48,782 nucleotides of DNA. Origin: Hyphomicrobiales bacterium (lineage in GTDB: Bacteria > Pseudomonadota > Alphaproteobacteria > Rhizobiales > JAJFHR01). Positions 1 to 8,495 of this stretch are shown in pieces (positions within the stretch are counted from its first letter, which is position 1; every line of letters starts with the position of its first letter). Below the pieces are notes generated by a model. It was not told the DNA's origin and searched no databases. It saw nothing but the letters and a program-made list of their open reading frames with translations. The DNA is taken from positions 1 to 48,782 of the forward strand of contig JAJFHS010000033.1 of NCBI GenBank assembly GCA_021775475.1, written 5' to 3'. Both the position numbers and the translations under genes were made by a program.

Positions 1-147
1 GCGCATCTCCATACGGGCTCGCGGCGCGAATAAGGCCGCAAACAGAAGCCGGACACACGTCAGCACCTGACCACAGTGCCAGAAAAAACCTGACCTGGAC
101 AAAGAAAAAGCTTGCATTTCTCGGGGCGTCCACACACGTCCTACTGG

Positions 148-270
148 TTATTCATCCGAACGATAATTCCAGGGGAGCAGTTCGTCAATACGATTGAGAG
201 AGTGTGTCAGCTATGCCAGGGAATCAGCACCACCGAGTTTGGTCGGATCACTCAGGGCAAAGGCAATCGG
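148..270 (-). pseudogene. IS66 transposase C-terminal relic
   Basis: The reverse strand reads RIDELLPWNY shortly before a stop, the hallmark C-terminus of IS66-family TnpC transposases. Upstream in the same frame are an A-F-A-L-S-D-P-T-K-L-G-G-A-D-like stretch and an internal TAG stop, so only a degenerate tail of about 40 codons remains. No IS end could be placed. The rest of 1-416 shows nothing else I can identify. Confidence 0.6.
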
Positions 271-416
271 TATTTCCGTTTATGGCACTTAATCCCCGGT
301 CGACTAATGTCCGCTCTGCCGCCGGTAGCGGACGCAGCTGTAAAACGCACGAATGGCCGCCCCCCAAACTTGCCGTTCAGCGCTGTGGCTTGATATCCAA
401 TTTGAGAATTTTTCAA

Positions 417-2129
417 TCATCGAGATATCGTCCGGATTTTTCTAATTGCCAGCCCTGTACCTTGCTTCTGTATTATCTTGCTTCGCCACGGCACGAGCGA
501 AAACTCCTTGCCTTTCTGCATCACCGCAAATTGTCCTGAAGCCAGAATAACGGTCTTGCTAATCTGCCCTTTCAGTCGCTCGCCACTTGCCGTTGGCTGA
601 TAGGTCAATCCAAGTTCCATCTGAAGCTTCCCGGCCACCCGCACCACCTCTCTCCGTTGCAATGTTTCCAGCAACCTACGACGCGCAACAAGTTGGCCAT
701 TTTGATCCGTCATCAGCTCTTCTTTGGTCAACCACTGCTGCCGCAATCGTAACGCACGATTTGCCTCTGCACCAAAGCCCTTGTTGCGAAACTCAAGTGG
801 TTCTTTGGACAGCAGTTTCCGGTCCAACCAAGTTGCTCCATCCGCGCTGGCAAGCTCACGAAATGGCACATAGGATTCAATGAACACTCGGGCAATCGCC
901 TGTCGCGATTGTCGCAGTTTATTTGGATTTTGTCCCCGTAAGGTTACCACCATGTCTTTACTCAGCGGATCGTACTTGCTGAGACGACCAATCTCGGTGT
1001 AATGCAATTTACCATCCACCCCATCGACAACTACATAATGGCGATCATTGAATTCATCTGACAAACCCAACGCCACAAGTTTGCCTGTTACCTTCTTATC
1101 CGGCTGGCTCGCGTCGAAAACAGAATAGTCTGATGCCCCTCGATCACTGCCAACTTCCTTCAGTACTGTCTGCATGGTTTTCATAATATCGCCGCGCTGA
1201 CCGAGTTGCTGCAGCACCTGCTCAGTTCGTTCTTCAAGTTTCCACACGCCCGCTTTGAGTTCCTTTACCAATCCCATGCTTTCCAGCTTTCGCAAACGAC
1301 CCATGCGATGGCTTTGCCATTGCTGGTTCTGATTTGGCGATGATGAGATGCTCAGAATTCCTCGCTCAACATCATTGAGCAGCGACCGGTCAATCCGAGT
1401 GAACCGTTCGGATTGCACTTCCTGTTCAATTTTCTGATCAAGTTCATGTTTGGTTTCCGGACCGAGTTCCAAGGTAATAAGTTCTCGCGCCCGCTCTCGA
1501 AGCCCGTGTGAAAGATAGTCACGTGCGATAACCAGATCATTGCTTTTCTCATCCTTGCCACGGACAACAATATGCGTGTGTGGATGGCCGGTGTTGAAAT
1601 GATCTACCGCCACCCATTCCAGCTTCGTACCAAGATCACTTTCGGCCTGCTGCATCAAATCACGAATGAATGGTTTGAGGTCGTCAAGCTGTGCACTATC
1701 CTCCGGTGCCACGATGAATCGGAACTGGTGTCGATCATCCTCTGCGCCTTCCAGAAAGGCTTTGCCATCAACGCGGTCATTGTCTCGACCATAGAGTTCG
1801 CCAGGCTCTCCCTCACGGGTGACACCATCACGCTGGATATATCGCAGGTGAGCACGAGCTGCACCAAGATCACCATTCTTGATTCTTGTGAACCGCGCCT
1901 TGATGATAACGCGCCGTCTTCCAGGTTGGAAACCTCGAACACGTTTAGAAGCGGCCACGGAATATCCACGTCCTGACTGGCTCCCAGAAAATGTTGATCT
2001 GCTGTTGCGTGATTTTGGTTGGGCGGTTCGCCTGATATCTCGGACAATGCGATTGAGGTACTTCTGGTTCTTGCGACCCGACACTGATCGAATGCGACCA
2101 AGCTTCGGCTCAAAATCATCTGCAGCCAT
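417..2129 (-). CDS. rlxS: Relaxase with DUF3363 domain (RlxS/VirD2-like)
   Basis: Predicted 570-residue conjugative relaxase that would nick oriT, stay bound to the 5' end and lead the strand into the mating channel. The N-terminus MAADDFEPKLGRIRS is typical of the family. The metal-binding histidine motif is GHPHTH at residues 181-186, and a candidate nucleophile Tyr97 sits in HLRYIQRDG. The C-terminal half corresponds to DUF3363. I chose the ATG at 2129 because GGGAG lies 8 bases upstream; the frame stays open for 56 further codons with no matching site. The same relaxase type serves ICEMlSymR7A-like elements. It is followed by an IS66 relic rather than another transfer gene. It appears intact. 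Confidence 0.88.
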   Translation of the reverse strand: MAADDFEPKLGRIRSVSGRKNQKYLNRIVRDIRRTAQPKSRNSRSTFSGSQSGRGYSVAASKRVRGFQPGRRRVIIKARFTRIKNGDLGAARAHLRYIQRDGVTREGEPGELYGRDNDRVDGKAFLEGAEDDRHQFRFIVAPEDSAQLDDLKPFIRDLMQQAESDLGTKLEWVAVDHFNTGHPHTHIVVRGKDEKSNDLVIARDYLSHGLRERARELITLELGPETKHELDQKIEQEVQSERFTRIDRSLLNDVERGILSISSSPNQNQQWQSHRMGRLRKLESMGLVKELKAGVWKLEERTEQVLQQLGQRGDIMKTMQTVLKEVGSDRGASDYSVFDASQPDKKVTGKLVALGLSDEFNDRHYVVVDGVDGKLHYTEIGRLSKYDPLSKDMVVTLRGQNPNKLRQSRQAIARVFIESYVPFRELASADGATWLDRKLLSKEPLEFRNKGFGAEANRALRLRQQWLTKEELMTDQNGQLVARRRLLETLQRREVVRVAGKLQMELGLTYQPTASGERLKGQISKTVILASGQFAVMQKGKEFSLVPWRSKIIQKQGTGLAIRKIRTISR

Positions 2130-2308
2130 TTTTCTATCTCCCAGTTGTTTTTGATTAACACTGAGATTGGGATGCCGGTGCTGGATGCCAAGATGGTGCC
2201 AAAAATTACCAAAGATAGCAGGTGTTTGGTATTGGTATGGTGCCAACCGAATATTGATAGCACCAAATGAATTGAACAATTCCAATGGCTTTGCCATCCC
2301 CCGGCACC

Positions 2309-2382
2309 ATCTCTTTTATCTTGCTTTCCTAATCATGAAAGCAAAATCTCTTTTATCTTGCTTTCCTAATCATGCAAGCAAA
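2309..2382. repeat. Tandem 37-bp repeat with internal palindrome
   Basis: Two head-to-tail 37-bp copies (2309-2345 and 2346-2382) differ at one base. Each contains an inverted repeat with arms TTGCTTTC and GAAAGCAA around the 8-base spacer CTAATCAT; the second copy has one arm mismatch. The repeats lie about 180 bp upstream of the relaxase start in a gene-free stretch (2130-2487). They could be part of oriT, a binding site for an accessory protein, or an operator for the relaxase gene. Confidence 0.8.
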
Positions 2383-2462
2383 CTCTTGATCCGTAACCAC
2401 TTTTTCCACCCTCATCCAAAACAAGCCATTTTTCGTCATTCAACACCTTCTTTCTGACAACA

Positions 2463-2476
2463 GTCCATCCTGCTCA
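2463..2476 (+). other. Candidate oriT nick region
   Basis: The sequence CCATCCTGCTC contains ATCCTGC at 2467-2473, which fits the YATCCTG|Y nick consensus of IncP/VirD2-type oriTs. It lies upstream of the relaxase gene and about 85 bp from the tandem palindromic repeats. A heptamer match can occur by chance, so location is the main support. It overlaps the distal end of a small predicted gene. Confidence 0.3.
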
Positions 2477-2487
2477 ATATTCGCGTT

Positions 2488-2658
2488 TCAGATACTGCTA
2501 AAATGCAATCCATGCGTTCCTTCGGGATCGGTATTCTCAATGTTAAATACGCGTCCCACGCTCTTAATCTTATCTGCTGACAGGGTCGTCCAAGCAATAC
2601 GAGCGGGCTCATTCTTAAAGAGAACGGCACAAGCAAGATATCGGACAAACCCCATCAT
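2488..2658 (-). CDS. Small hypothetical protein, 56 residues
   Basis: An open frame of 56 codons begins with two consecutive ATGs behind an AGGGG-rich stretch, and encodes a protein beginning MMGFVRYLACAVLF and ending GLHFSSI. It lies between the IS110 element and the relaxase on the same strand as the transfer genes. I do not recognise the family. The N-terminal third is hydrophobic but short. It may be real, or a chance frame in the oriT-like region. Confidence 0.3.
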   Translation of the reverse strand: MMGFVRYLACAVLFKNEPARIAWTTLSADKIKSVGRVFNIENTDPEGTHGLHFSSI

Positions 2659-2800
2659 CTCACCCCTCTATGTGTACAGACAGAGAGGCTTCCTCGCGAG
2701 AATTTGGAGAACCTGATGGCGGTTGTTTGTTCAAAAATTCAATCCCTTAATTCAATTACCATTGTGGTGTTTGTTATTTCTTTTTCTTCTTTTTAATGGT

Positions 2801-3874
2801 TTAGACTTTTGCCAATTTATGGGGTGTCAGACGCATCTTCTCCGTCACCTTGGCACCCAGACCAACCTTGAACGTCGATCCTTCAATCCACATTTTATGC
2901 AGTATGACTGCCAGTTTACGGGCCACTGCAACAATGGCATTCATCATGCTGGTTCGCTTTGCCAATCGCAAACCCCAGGCCTTTATCGAACACCAGCGAC
3001 GACTTCGCAGCAAAAGACTGGCCGCTGCTTCACACATCGCGGTGCGCACTTCGCGGTCGCCTTGCTTGGTAATACGCCCGGCCCGATCAATGGTTCCCGA
3101 CTGCCAGCGCCGTGTGGTTAAACCGAGATAGGCCCCAACCGTTCGCGACTTTTTAAACCGGAGTGGATCATCAATTGCCGCCATAAATGACAGGGATGCA
3201 ATTGGCCCAACACCGGGCACCGTCATGAACCGCCGGCACACCGGGTTGGTTTTTACGATGTCCAGAACGAACTTGTGCAGGCATTTATAACCCTCAAACA
3301 GATTGGCCCTGACCTTCAACATGGTGCTGATGTAGACAACCATGTCTTCTTCACAGTCTTCGATCAATTCGTGAATGCGCGCTTCATACTTACCGCGCGA
3401 TATTGGTCCGACCAGCAAACCAAAGGCGCGCAAGGTGCCCCGAATGTGGTTTTCCATATCGATCAGTTTGCGTTTCATCAGGCGTCGATTGTTCAACAAC
3501 ATCCGCAACCGCTGGCTTTCCGGGCTTTTGACATGGACGGGACAATACCACCCCATCCGCATCATCTGGGCGATACCACGGGCATCATTCTTGTCCGTTT
3601 TATTGCGCTGGGCTTCAAGCGATGTTCTCATATGACGCGCATCAACAACGATGGCAGGCATGTCGCGCTCACTCAGTTCATCATGCAGCCAGGAGCCGAG
3701 CGATGAGGCTTCTATTCCAACCCGTTCAATAAAACCCTGATAGCCTTCAATTGCCTCGTAAATGGCGTTGGGGTCCGTTTTTGCCACCGTGTCTTCAAGA
3801 ATTTTCCCATCCTGATCAACAATGCAAATGTGCGTATCCTCAAGCGATATATCCAATCCAATGTAAATTTTCAT
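2801..3874 (-). CDS. IS110-family transposase
   Basis: Predicted 357-residue DEDD transposase/recombinase of the IS110 family. The RuvC-like N-terminal domain carries Asp8 (IGLDISLED), Glu55 (GIEASS), and Asp94 and Asp97 (NKTDKNDARG). The C-terminal Transposase_20 domain begins near TVPGVGPI. The start at 3874 is preceded by GGAAGG; the frame extends 7 codons upstream without such a site. IS110 elements lack ordinary terminal inverted repeats and insert by a bridge-RNA-guided mechanism, so I cannot place the ends. It separates traF from the relaxase gene. The non-coding DNA on its 5' side (3875-4022) is where a bridge RNA would be expected. Confidence 0.9.
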   Translation of the reverse strand: MKIYIGLDISLEDTHICIVDQDGKILEDTVAKTDPNAIYEAIEGYQGFIERVGIEASSLGSWLHDELSERDMPAIVVDARHMRTSLEAQRNKTDKNDARGIAQMMRMGWYCPVHVKSPESQRLRMLLNNRRLMKRKLIDMENHIRGTLRAFGLLVGPISRGKYEARIHELIEDCEEDMVVYISTMLKVRANLFEGYKCLHKFVLDIVKTNPVCRRFMTVPGVGPIASLSFMAAIDDPLRFKKSRTVGAYLGLTTRRWQSGTIDRAGRITKQGDREVRTAMCEAAASLLLRSRRWCSIKAWGLRLAKRTSMMNAIVAVARKLAVILHKMWIEGSTFKVGLGAKVTEKMRLTPHKLAKV

Positions 3875-4022
3875 AGCAGGCCTTCCTTTCATCATAAGCT
3901 AAAATCAACCCTCAATACCCTACAGTATTGGAGAGTTTCTCCGGCCTGCTTGCATGATTACCAAAGCCATAACCCAATCTCACTTTCTACCCACACTCAT
4001 CCATCCCGATCACTCAGACGCT

Positions 4023-4550
4023 TCAATCAGTGATCAGCCAGACAGGTTTCAGTGCTCCTATGATATTAGTGAAATTTGTGATGCCAAAGTACCGACCATC
4101 AAAAGAGGCCGGATGCTCTGCTAGCAGGAAAACTTCCCCGGTTCCAAGTCGCTTACAGCCGTTCCAGTTTGGCATTTTCTGCCCTTTTTTGTCATAGTTT
4201 TTTGCCACAACGAATATCTTTTGATTGATAAATACTTGTTGGCCAAAACGGCAAACCATATCATTCTGAGTGGCAGCAATACGTTTCATTGCTGGAATAT
4301 TCCGGGGTAGATATCCACGCTTACTGGCAAGTAAAGCCGCCCATTCAGGCAGCCGAACAAGCACCAGATCACCCTTTTTTGGTGTGCGGTTGTCCATGCG
4401 GTAGAGACCTTTTGGAACGCTTGCCGAAGCGTTCCAAACGAATTTGACTGGGGTTATTTTCAAGCCCGGTACAAAGAGAAAACCGAACCCGACAAATGCC
4501 AATGCAAAGTATGATCTGGTATTTTTATTTGCCCTGTGAACTTCAAGCAT
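4023..4550 (-). CDS. traF: Conjugative transfer signal peptidase TraF (S26 family)
   Basis: Predicted 175-residue membrane serine peptidase that in RP4-type systems processes and cyclises the TrbC pilin. One N-terminal membrane segment (about residues 14-30) precedes the motif NASASVPKGLY, in which Ser44 is the likely nucleophile. Lys89 in MKRIAA is the likely general base. The start overlaps the end of the upstream excisionase-like gene by 8 bases, so the two are probably translationally coupled. In ICEMlSymR7A-type elements the order rdfS, s26 (traF), relaxase is conserved; here an IS110 copy interrupts it. The substrate would be the TrbC encoded at 15618. Confidence 0.85.
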   Translation of the reverse strand: MLEVHRANKNTRSYFALAFVGFGFLFVPGLKITPVKFVWNASASVPKGLYRMDNRTPKKGDLVLVRLPEWAALLASKRGYLPRNIPAMKRIAATQNDMVCRFGQQVFINQKIFVVAKNYDKKGQKMPNWNGCKRLGTGEVFLLAEHPASFDGRYFGITNFTNIIGALKPVWLITD

Positions 4551-4767
4551 CGGTGATTTCCGAAGTCGAAGAACGTCGTCGGGAGTTGGACCATTCTACC
4601 AAATCCTTGACGGCATAAAGAACACGCTGGCCGTGTTTTCGGTAAGCAGGACCGTTGCCATATACGCGCATTTTGGCAAGTGTATTGGGTTTTAGTCCGA
4701 GCCACTCGGCGGCCTGCTTGCTGTTATAAAAGACGGGTATTTCTTCAGAATTATCGCTATCTTGCAT
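4543..4767 (-). CDS. rdfS: Excisionase-type HTH protein (RdfS-like)
   Basis: A 74-residue protein with a winged helix-turn-helix of the excisionase type: YNSKQAAEWLGLKPNTLAKMR, then the wing GPAYRKHGQRVLYAVKDLVEW. Size, fold and position (downstream of an FseA-like activator gene and overlapping traF) match RdfS, the recombination directionality factor of ICEMlSymR7A, which with the integrase promotes excision. The cognate integrase could be the one at 39999-41177. The assignment rests on synteny and motif; related proteins of this type can also be transcription regulators. Confidence 0.65.
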   Translation of the reverse strand: MQDSDNSEEIPVFYNSKQAAEWLGLKPNTLAKMRVYGNGPAYRKHGQRVLYAVKDLVEWSNSRRRSSTSEITDA

Positions 4768-4843
4768 GATGGGTTCCTTGCTAGGTCACTGTGTGGATTT
4801 AAATGTCCAGCAGCAGACTGAAGGAGATATACATTGAGCGGGA

Positions 4844-4875
4844 GTGTCGCATTTGGATGCTTCAGTTTGCGACAC
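4844..4875. promoter_or_regulatory. Inverted repeat upstream of rdfS-like gene
   Basis: Perfect 8-bp arms GTGTCGCA (4844-4851) and TGCGACAC (4868-4875), 16 bases apart, lie between the FseA-like gene and the rdfS-like gene. No T-run follows on the minus strand, which argues against a terminator. In ICEMlSymR7A the rdfS promoter is the target of FseA, so an activator-binding role is a reasonable inference. Confidence 0.4.
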
Positions 4876-4887
4876 CATTGGAAAATA

Positions 4888-5679
4888 TCAGGACAACAAT
4901 TTGCGATATTCGCCATTCATGAGAGAGATTCCTTTTCTTTTCGCGCGAATGATTTCATCTTTGAATGATCGGCTGTCGGGGTTGCGCCATTCTTTTTGCG
5001 CATGTTTTTCACCATAAATAGCAGTTGCAATTTCCTTGAGAACCACACCCTCGTTGGCCTTTCTTGCTGCAATCAGATATTTGCTACGCCGCAGTTGTGT
5101 GGTTCTTGGTATTGGCCTTTCGTGTAGTTTTTTATGCCCTATGACGCCGGCCCGAATGACTTCAAGGATGGGAAAGGCTGTTTGAATATGCTCAACCCCC
5201 TCAATCAGGAACCGTATGTTTACAGAATGGAGCAATATGGAAACGCCGGTGATTTTCAGGCTGGCCGTGCGCAAACCTATTCGGAAGTATAGAGTTTGAT
5301 GGTCAGGTTCAATAATGACAAATCCACCATTATACTGCCTCGTTGGCAGGTCAAGGTCGGGGGTATTACCCTGCTTCTTGAAAATGCGCGTCTCCACCGA
5401 AACCGTCCCTGTTTCATCTGGATGCCAGGCAATGCTCACCCGCTTTTTCGACAGATCGGGATCACACATATAGACTAATCCCCACCTTTTGGCATAGGGG
5501 CAACACCGGCGAATGCGTAAAAATTCCACACCGGATTTATGCGTTGCCATCCGCAACAGGCGGGCACGGCTTAATCTGTAATCACGCTGATATTCAGGAT
5601 TAATGCGTAGAAATTCCCATGCCCAATCAGCATTATTCAATGTGTGGGTAGGCTCTGGTTCGGTACGCACCGTCGTCAT
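4888..5679 (-). CDS. fseA: DUF6499/DUF2285 regulator (FseA-like excision activator)
   Basis: Predicted 263 residues. The N-terminus contains WAWEFLRINPEYQRDY, the DUF6499 signature, and the C-terminus (RRSKYLIAARKA to LMNGEYRKLL) is a DUF2285 module with helix-turn-helix character. This is the architecture of FseA, the activator that turns on rdfS and excision in ICEMlSymR7A. There it is built from two overlapping frames by programmed +1 frameshifting; here it is one continuous frame. The start is uncertain: ATG at 5679 has no clear ribosome binding site, and a TTG at 5712 adds 11 codons. An AT-rich run (5717-5730) lies just upstream and may hold the promoter. Confidence 0.65.
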   Translation of the reverse strand: MTTVRTEPEPTHTLNNADWAWEFLRINPEYQRDYRLSRARLLRMATHKSGVEFLRIRRCCPYAKRWGLVYMCDPDLSKKRVSIAWHPDETGTVSVETRIFKKQGNTPDLDLPTRQYNGGFVIIEPDHQTLYFRIGLRTASLKITGVSILLHSVNIRFLIEGVEHIQTAFPILEVIRAGVIGHKKLHERPIPRTTQLRRSKYLIAARKANEGVVLKEIATAIYGEKHAQKEWRNPDSRSFKDEIIRAKRKGISLMNGEYRKLLS

Positions 5680-5842
5680 ACAAATTACGCCGATATTCTT
5701 ACGCCAACCCAAAATTATAATATATATATAATGTGGTTATGATGCGGCGCTTGAATGATATTTTGTCAGCAAAATACAATGCTTGCAGCTATACAGAAGC
5801 TGCATTAGCCCTCACACCGGATGATGCGAGGGCGGTTTGTGA

Positions 5843-6166
5843 TCAGTCACGCGGGTTCCAGATGAGGGCAAAGACATTTTTGTCGTCCTGACCGGCGGCC
5901 TTGCCAAGATTGGCGTAGAGCTTCTTGGGGCCAAACTCCGGTGCAGCGATTGACAGGGAAACATATTCCTTGCCGGTGCTGGCGGATTTGCGAACCCATG
6001 CGGCACCCACTTCGATGCCTTCGGCAAAGACCCGGTAGTCGGGCTGGTTGTCTGAAGTTTTGTCAGCGTTTGGTGTGATGACAATTTCAGCGCGGATAGA
6101 GAGGGTTTTCAACTCACCTTTGTAGCTTCCGTCTTTCAGTTTGGTGACATGTCCGATAGCAGCCAT
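5843..6166 (-). CDS. DUF736 family protein
   Basis: A 107-residue protein starting MAAIGHVTKLKDGSYKGEL and containing YRVFAEGIEVGAAW and the tail ALIWNPRD, which are diagnostic of DUF736. The family is almost confined to conjugative elements and plasmids of Alphaproteobacteria and lies near parB- and ardC-type genes as here. Its biochemical role is unknown. Confidence 0.85.
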   Translation of the reverse strand: MAAIGHVTKLKDGSYKGELKTLSIRAEIVITPNADKTSDNQPDYRVFAEGIEVGAAWVRKSASTGKEYVSLSIAAPEFGPKKLYANLGKAAGQDDKNVFALIWNPRD

Positions 6167-6706
6167 GATGTTATTCCTTTTCGTTTGATTGTGGCAGAAA
6201 GCTTTTCTTCCTGCCTTGCGGCGAAACCAAAAGACCGTTCAAAGGGCGGGTGCATCGCGACAACAGGAGCGACCAAAACAAAGTGGAGGATCAGCAGGCG
6301 TGCTGTTTTTTGGGCACTTGTGCCAGCGCGAGGAGATGTGCAACATCGGGGAAAAAACAGCACGCCAGAAGATTGTTCCAGACCGGCAAGGGTCTTCACT
6401 CGCAGCAAGAAAGGCAGGGAGACAAGTTGTCTGTGCAAATACCGGAAAGGATTATTGGCTGTTATCCGGGTTTTCACCACTGATGGAGGAATGGAAGTGG
6501 ATTGTAAGACTTCGCTATCTGCGCCGAAAATAACTCCATCCCCGGCTAAACTGAGAACAGGTACGACTACCGGGTATTTACCGAAAGCATAGAAATGGTT
6601 TGCACAATGCAAATGAAATCCGGTTGCAAGGGAACGGTATTCCCCAACAAAATGCCTCGCGACCGCTTGGCCACGAGGCGAGAAATTATCTGATTGGAAA
6701 GTTCAG
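6167..6706. other. 540-bp gap with long inverted repeat
   Basis: No convincing gene is visible. The stretch contains a perfect 15-bp inverted repeat listed separately, and within its spacer a small GGCA-CTTG-TGCC palindrome. Overlapping open frames on both strands have no family resemblance or good start sites. It separates the ParB-like gene from DUF736 on the same strand. Confidence 0.5.
6297..6366. repeat. Perfect 15-bp inverted repeat, 40-bp spacer
   Basis: Arms GGCGTGCTGTTTTTT (6297-6311) and AAAAAACAGCACGCC (6352-6366) match at all 15 positions. The spacer contains GGCACTTGTGCC, which can form its own small stem. As RNA from either strand this would fold into a long branched hairpin between two ICE maintenance genes. 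Possible roles are an attenuator, a structured RNA, or a protein-binding site. Confidence 0.75.
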
Positions 6707-8452
6707 TCAGGCTGATTTTTTTGTCGATTTTCCTCCAAACTCCGCTTTGACACGCAACCAACTCGCCCCGATGCCGATGGTTTTGATTGGGGTATCAGTG
6801 TGACCTTTGAACGGAAACCGCATGTAATTTGGCAACCATCCCTTGCGCTTCTTGCGGCCATTCTCGCCTTTGAGAAAATCGTTAATGATGCCCTTTTGCA
6901 CCTTGCCGGTGGCAGCAGTATTGGCTTCGGCAATCTGTTTGGTGGCGATGTCGGCCAACATTGCATTGATGGCTTTTTTGTCCTTGAGAAGGTCGAGAAA
7001 CACATCATCGACCTGCCATTTGTCGGTGGCATCAATGGCAAAGTGATTGCCAATGGCTTCGACAAGACAGGAACCAGCTTCGAGACTTTCCACCATGGCG
7101 AAGGTCATAATGCGCATAACCTGCACCTCAGACAATGTCAGTAATCTGACAAATAACATTGCTGCCGGATAACTGTCACCATTACAGCGAACAAGATCGG
7201 CGCGATCTTTGTCAAAGCCCAGCAGATCAAGAATTGCTGTGCGCTCTTTCTCGAAAGCCTTGTGGCTCGGTGAGTTCAGCACCGATGCCTTGATCTCGGA
7301 TTTTGGTACGCGCTGTGGCTCCGGCCTGATCTGCCACAGTGATGAACCGGCAATCATGTGAGCGACTGTTAGGCGAAAGGCGATCTTGGGATGGGAAAGC
7401 AATTCTGCCCTGACCAAGGCATGGCGGTGCAATTCAAGATAGGTTTGCATGGCCTTGGTGATTTCCGGTTTTTTCGGCCTGTCCTGATCGGGTTCGCCCT
7501 TGCCACTGGGTTTTGCTTTGCGGGCACGGGCTTCTTTCAGGGTGATATAGCCTTCATGGAAAGCGGCATCACCACGATGGTTGATAACCACATAGACGCG
7601 GCCTCCATCTTCCTTGGTGGTCTTCTCAAACTCCCATTCAGCAAAATACTGACCGCGTTCCTGAACAATGACTTTGCTCCAGCCATCTTCATTATAGGCC
7701 TGCGCTCTTTGTTCAATCGCCTTGGTCTGCAAGGTCCAGAACTGTTCGGGGTTGGCGAAATAATCATCATCGCCAAACAGGTCGGTGACAATCGCGCCTT
7801 TGTAGTCGGCAAGGTCAAACAGGGCATGGCCGGTCTTGATATTCTCGCCACCAAGCAGCCAGCGTTTGAGTTGGAAGCCGGTTGGCGCGTGGGCCTTTTC
7901 GTCTCTAACCAGTACCAGCCATTCCTTTTGTTGTGCCTTGGAAGCAAGGGTCAGTATGCGCAAGGTTTCGGCATCGATCTGGTCGTTCTGGTACAGCGTC
8001 TTGATGGCGGGCAGCAAACCGGCAAGGGCCAGGGTGCGCTTGACCGCCAGTTCGGTGATGGCGAAGGTCTCGGCAATAGAGCCAATGGTCTCGCCCTGTT
8101 TGACCAGCTTGGCAAAGGCTTCAAATTGCTGCATCGGGTCCATGGGCAGGCGGGCGATGTTTTCCAGAAGCGAGGCTTCCATCGCTGCTGCATCATCGCC
8201 CTTGGCCATGATGGCGCAAGGGATGGGCTCAACTTTTTCGCCCTCCTTTTGCAGGTTTCTGGCGGCGAAGTAGCGTCTGCGTCCGGCAACAATCTCAAAG
8301 CCCTTGCCATTGGGACGCACCAACAGGGGTTGGAGAATACCGCGTTTTTTGATCGATGGCTGAATGTCGGAAACGTCCGGTGTGGCTTTGCCGTGGCGGA
8401 CATTGATAGTGGCCAGTTTTAGGTCTTCCAGTTTGATATGACGCAATTGCAT
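6707..8452 (-). CDS. ParB-like nuclease-domain protein
   Basis: Predicted 581 residues. The N-terminal ParB/sulfiredoxin-like domain includes ILQPLLVRPNGKGFEIVAGRRRYFAA, and a following helix-turn-helix region (about 115-150, GSIAETFAITELAVKRTLAL) is typical of ParB/RepB proteins. The C-terminal 300 residues are of unknown function but conserved in ICE and plasmid proteins of this type. There is no parA beside it, so a simple partition role is not supported; a role in element maintenance or DNA processing is inferred. It belongs to a minus-strand group with ardC and DUF736. Confidence 0.8.
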   Translation of the reverse strand: MQLRHIKLEDLKLATINVRHGKATPDVSDIQPSIKKRGILQPLLVRPNGKGFEIVAGRRRYFAARNLQKEGEKVEPIPCAIMAKGDDAAAMEASLLENIARLPMDPMQQFEAFAKLVKQGETIGSIAETFAITELAVKRTLALAGLLPAIKTLYQNDQIDAETLRILTLASKAQQKEWLVLVRDEKAHAPTGFQLKRWLLGGENIKTGHALFDLADYKGAIVTDLFGDDDYFANPEQFWTLQTKAIEQRAQAYNEDGWSKVIVQERGQYFAEWEFEKTTKEDGGRVYVVINHRGDAAFHEGYITLKEARARKAKPSGKGEPDQDRPKKPEITKAMQTYLELHRHALVRAELLSHPKIAFRLTVAHMIAGSSLWQIRPEPQRVPKSEIKASVLNSPSHKAFEKERTAILDLLGFDKDRADLVRCNGDSYPAAMLFVRLLTLSEVQVMRIMTFAMVESLEAGSCLVEAIGNHFAIDATDKWQVDDVFLDLLKDKKAINAMLADIATKQIAEANTAATGKVQKGIINDFLKGENGRKKRKGWLPNYMRFPFKGHTDTPIKTIGIGASWLRVKAEFGGKSTKKSA

Positions 8453-8495
8453 GGGGTTTTCCTCCTATCGAAGGGTGGTTGGACTTGGTTGGGGA

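Noticed and set aside
2436..2648. 70-codon minus-strand frame
   Set aside because: Competes with the 56-codon frame in the same place and lacks a ribosome binding site.
4692..4916. 74-codon minus-strand frame between rdfS-like and fseA-like genes
   Set aside because: Crosses the start of the rdfS-like gene and the regulatory repeat in a different frame, without any motif.
6149..6592. Overlapping plus-strand frames in the 540-bp gap
   Set aside because: Three frames are open at once across an inverted repeat, with no start-site or family support.
7391..8422. 343-codon plus-strand open frame
   Set aside because: It lies antisense to the ParB-like gene, which has clear family motifs; the antisense product has no recognisable features.
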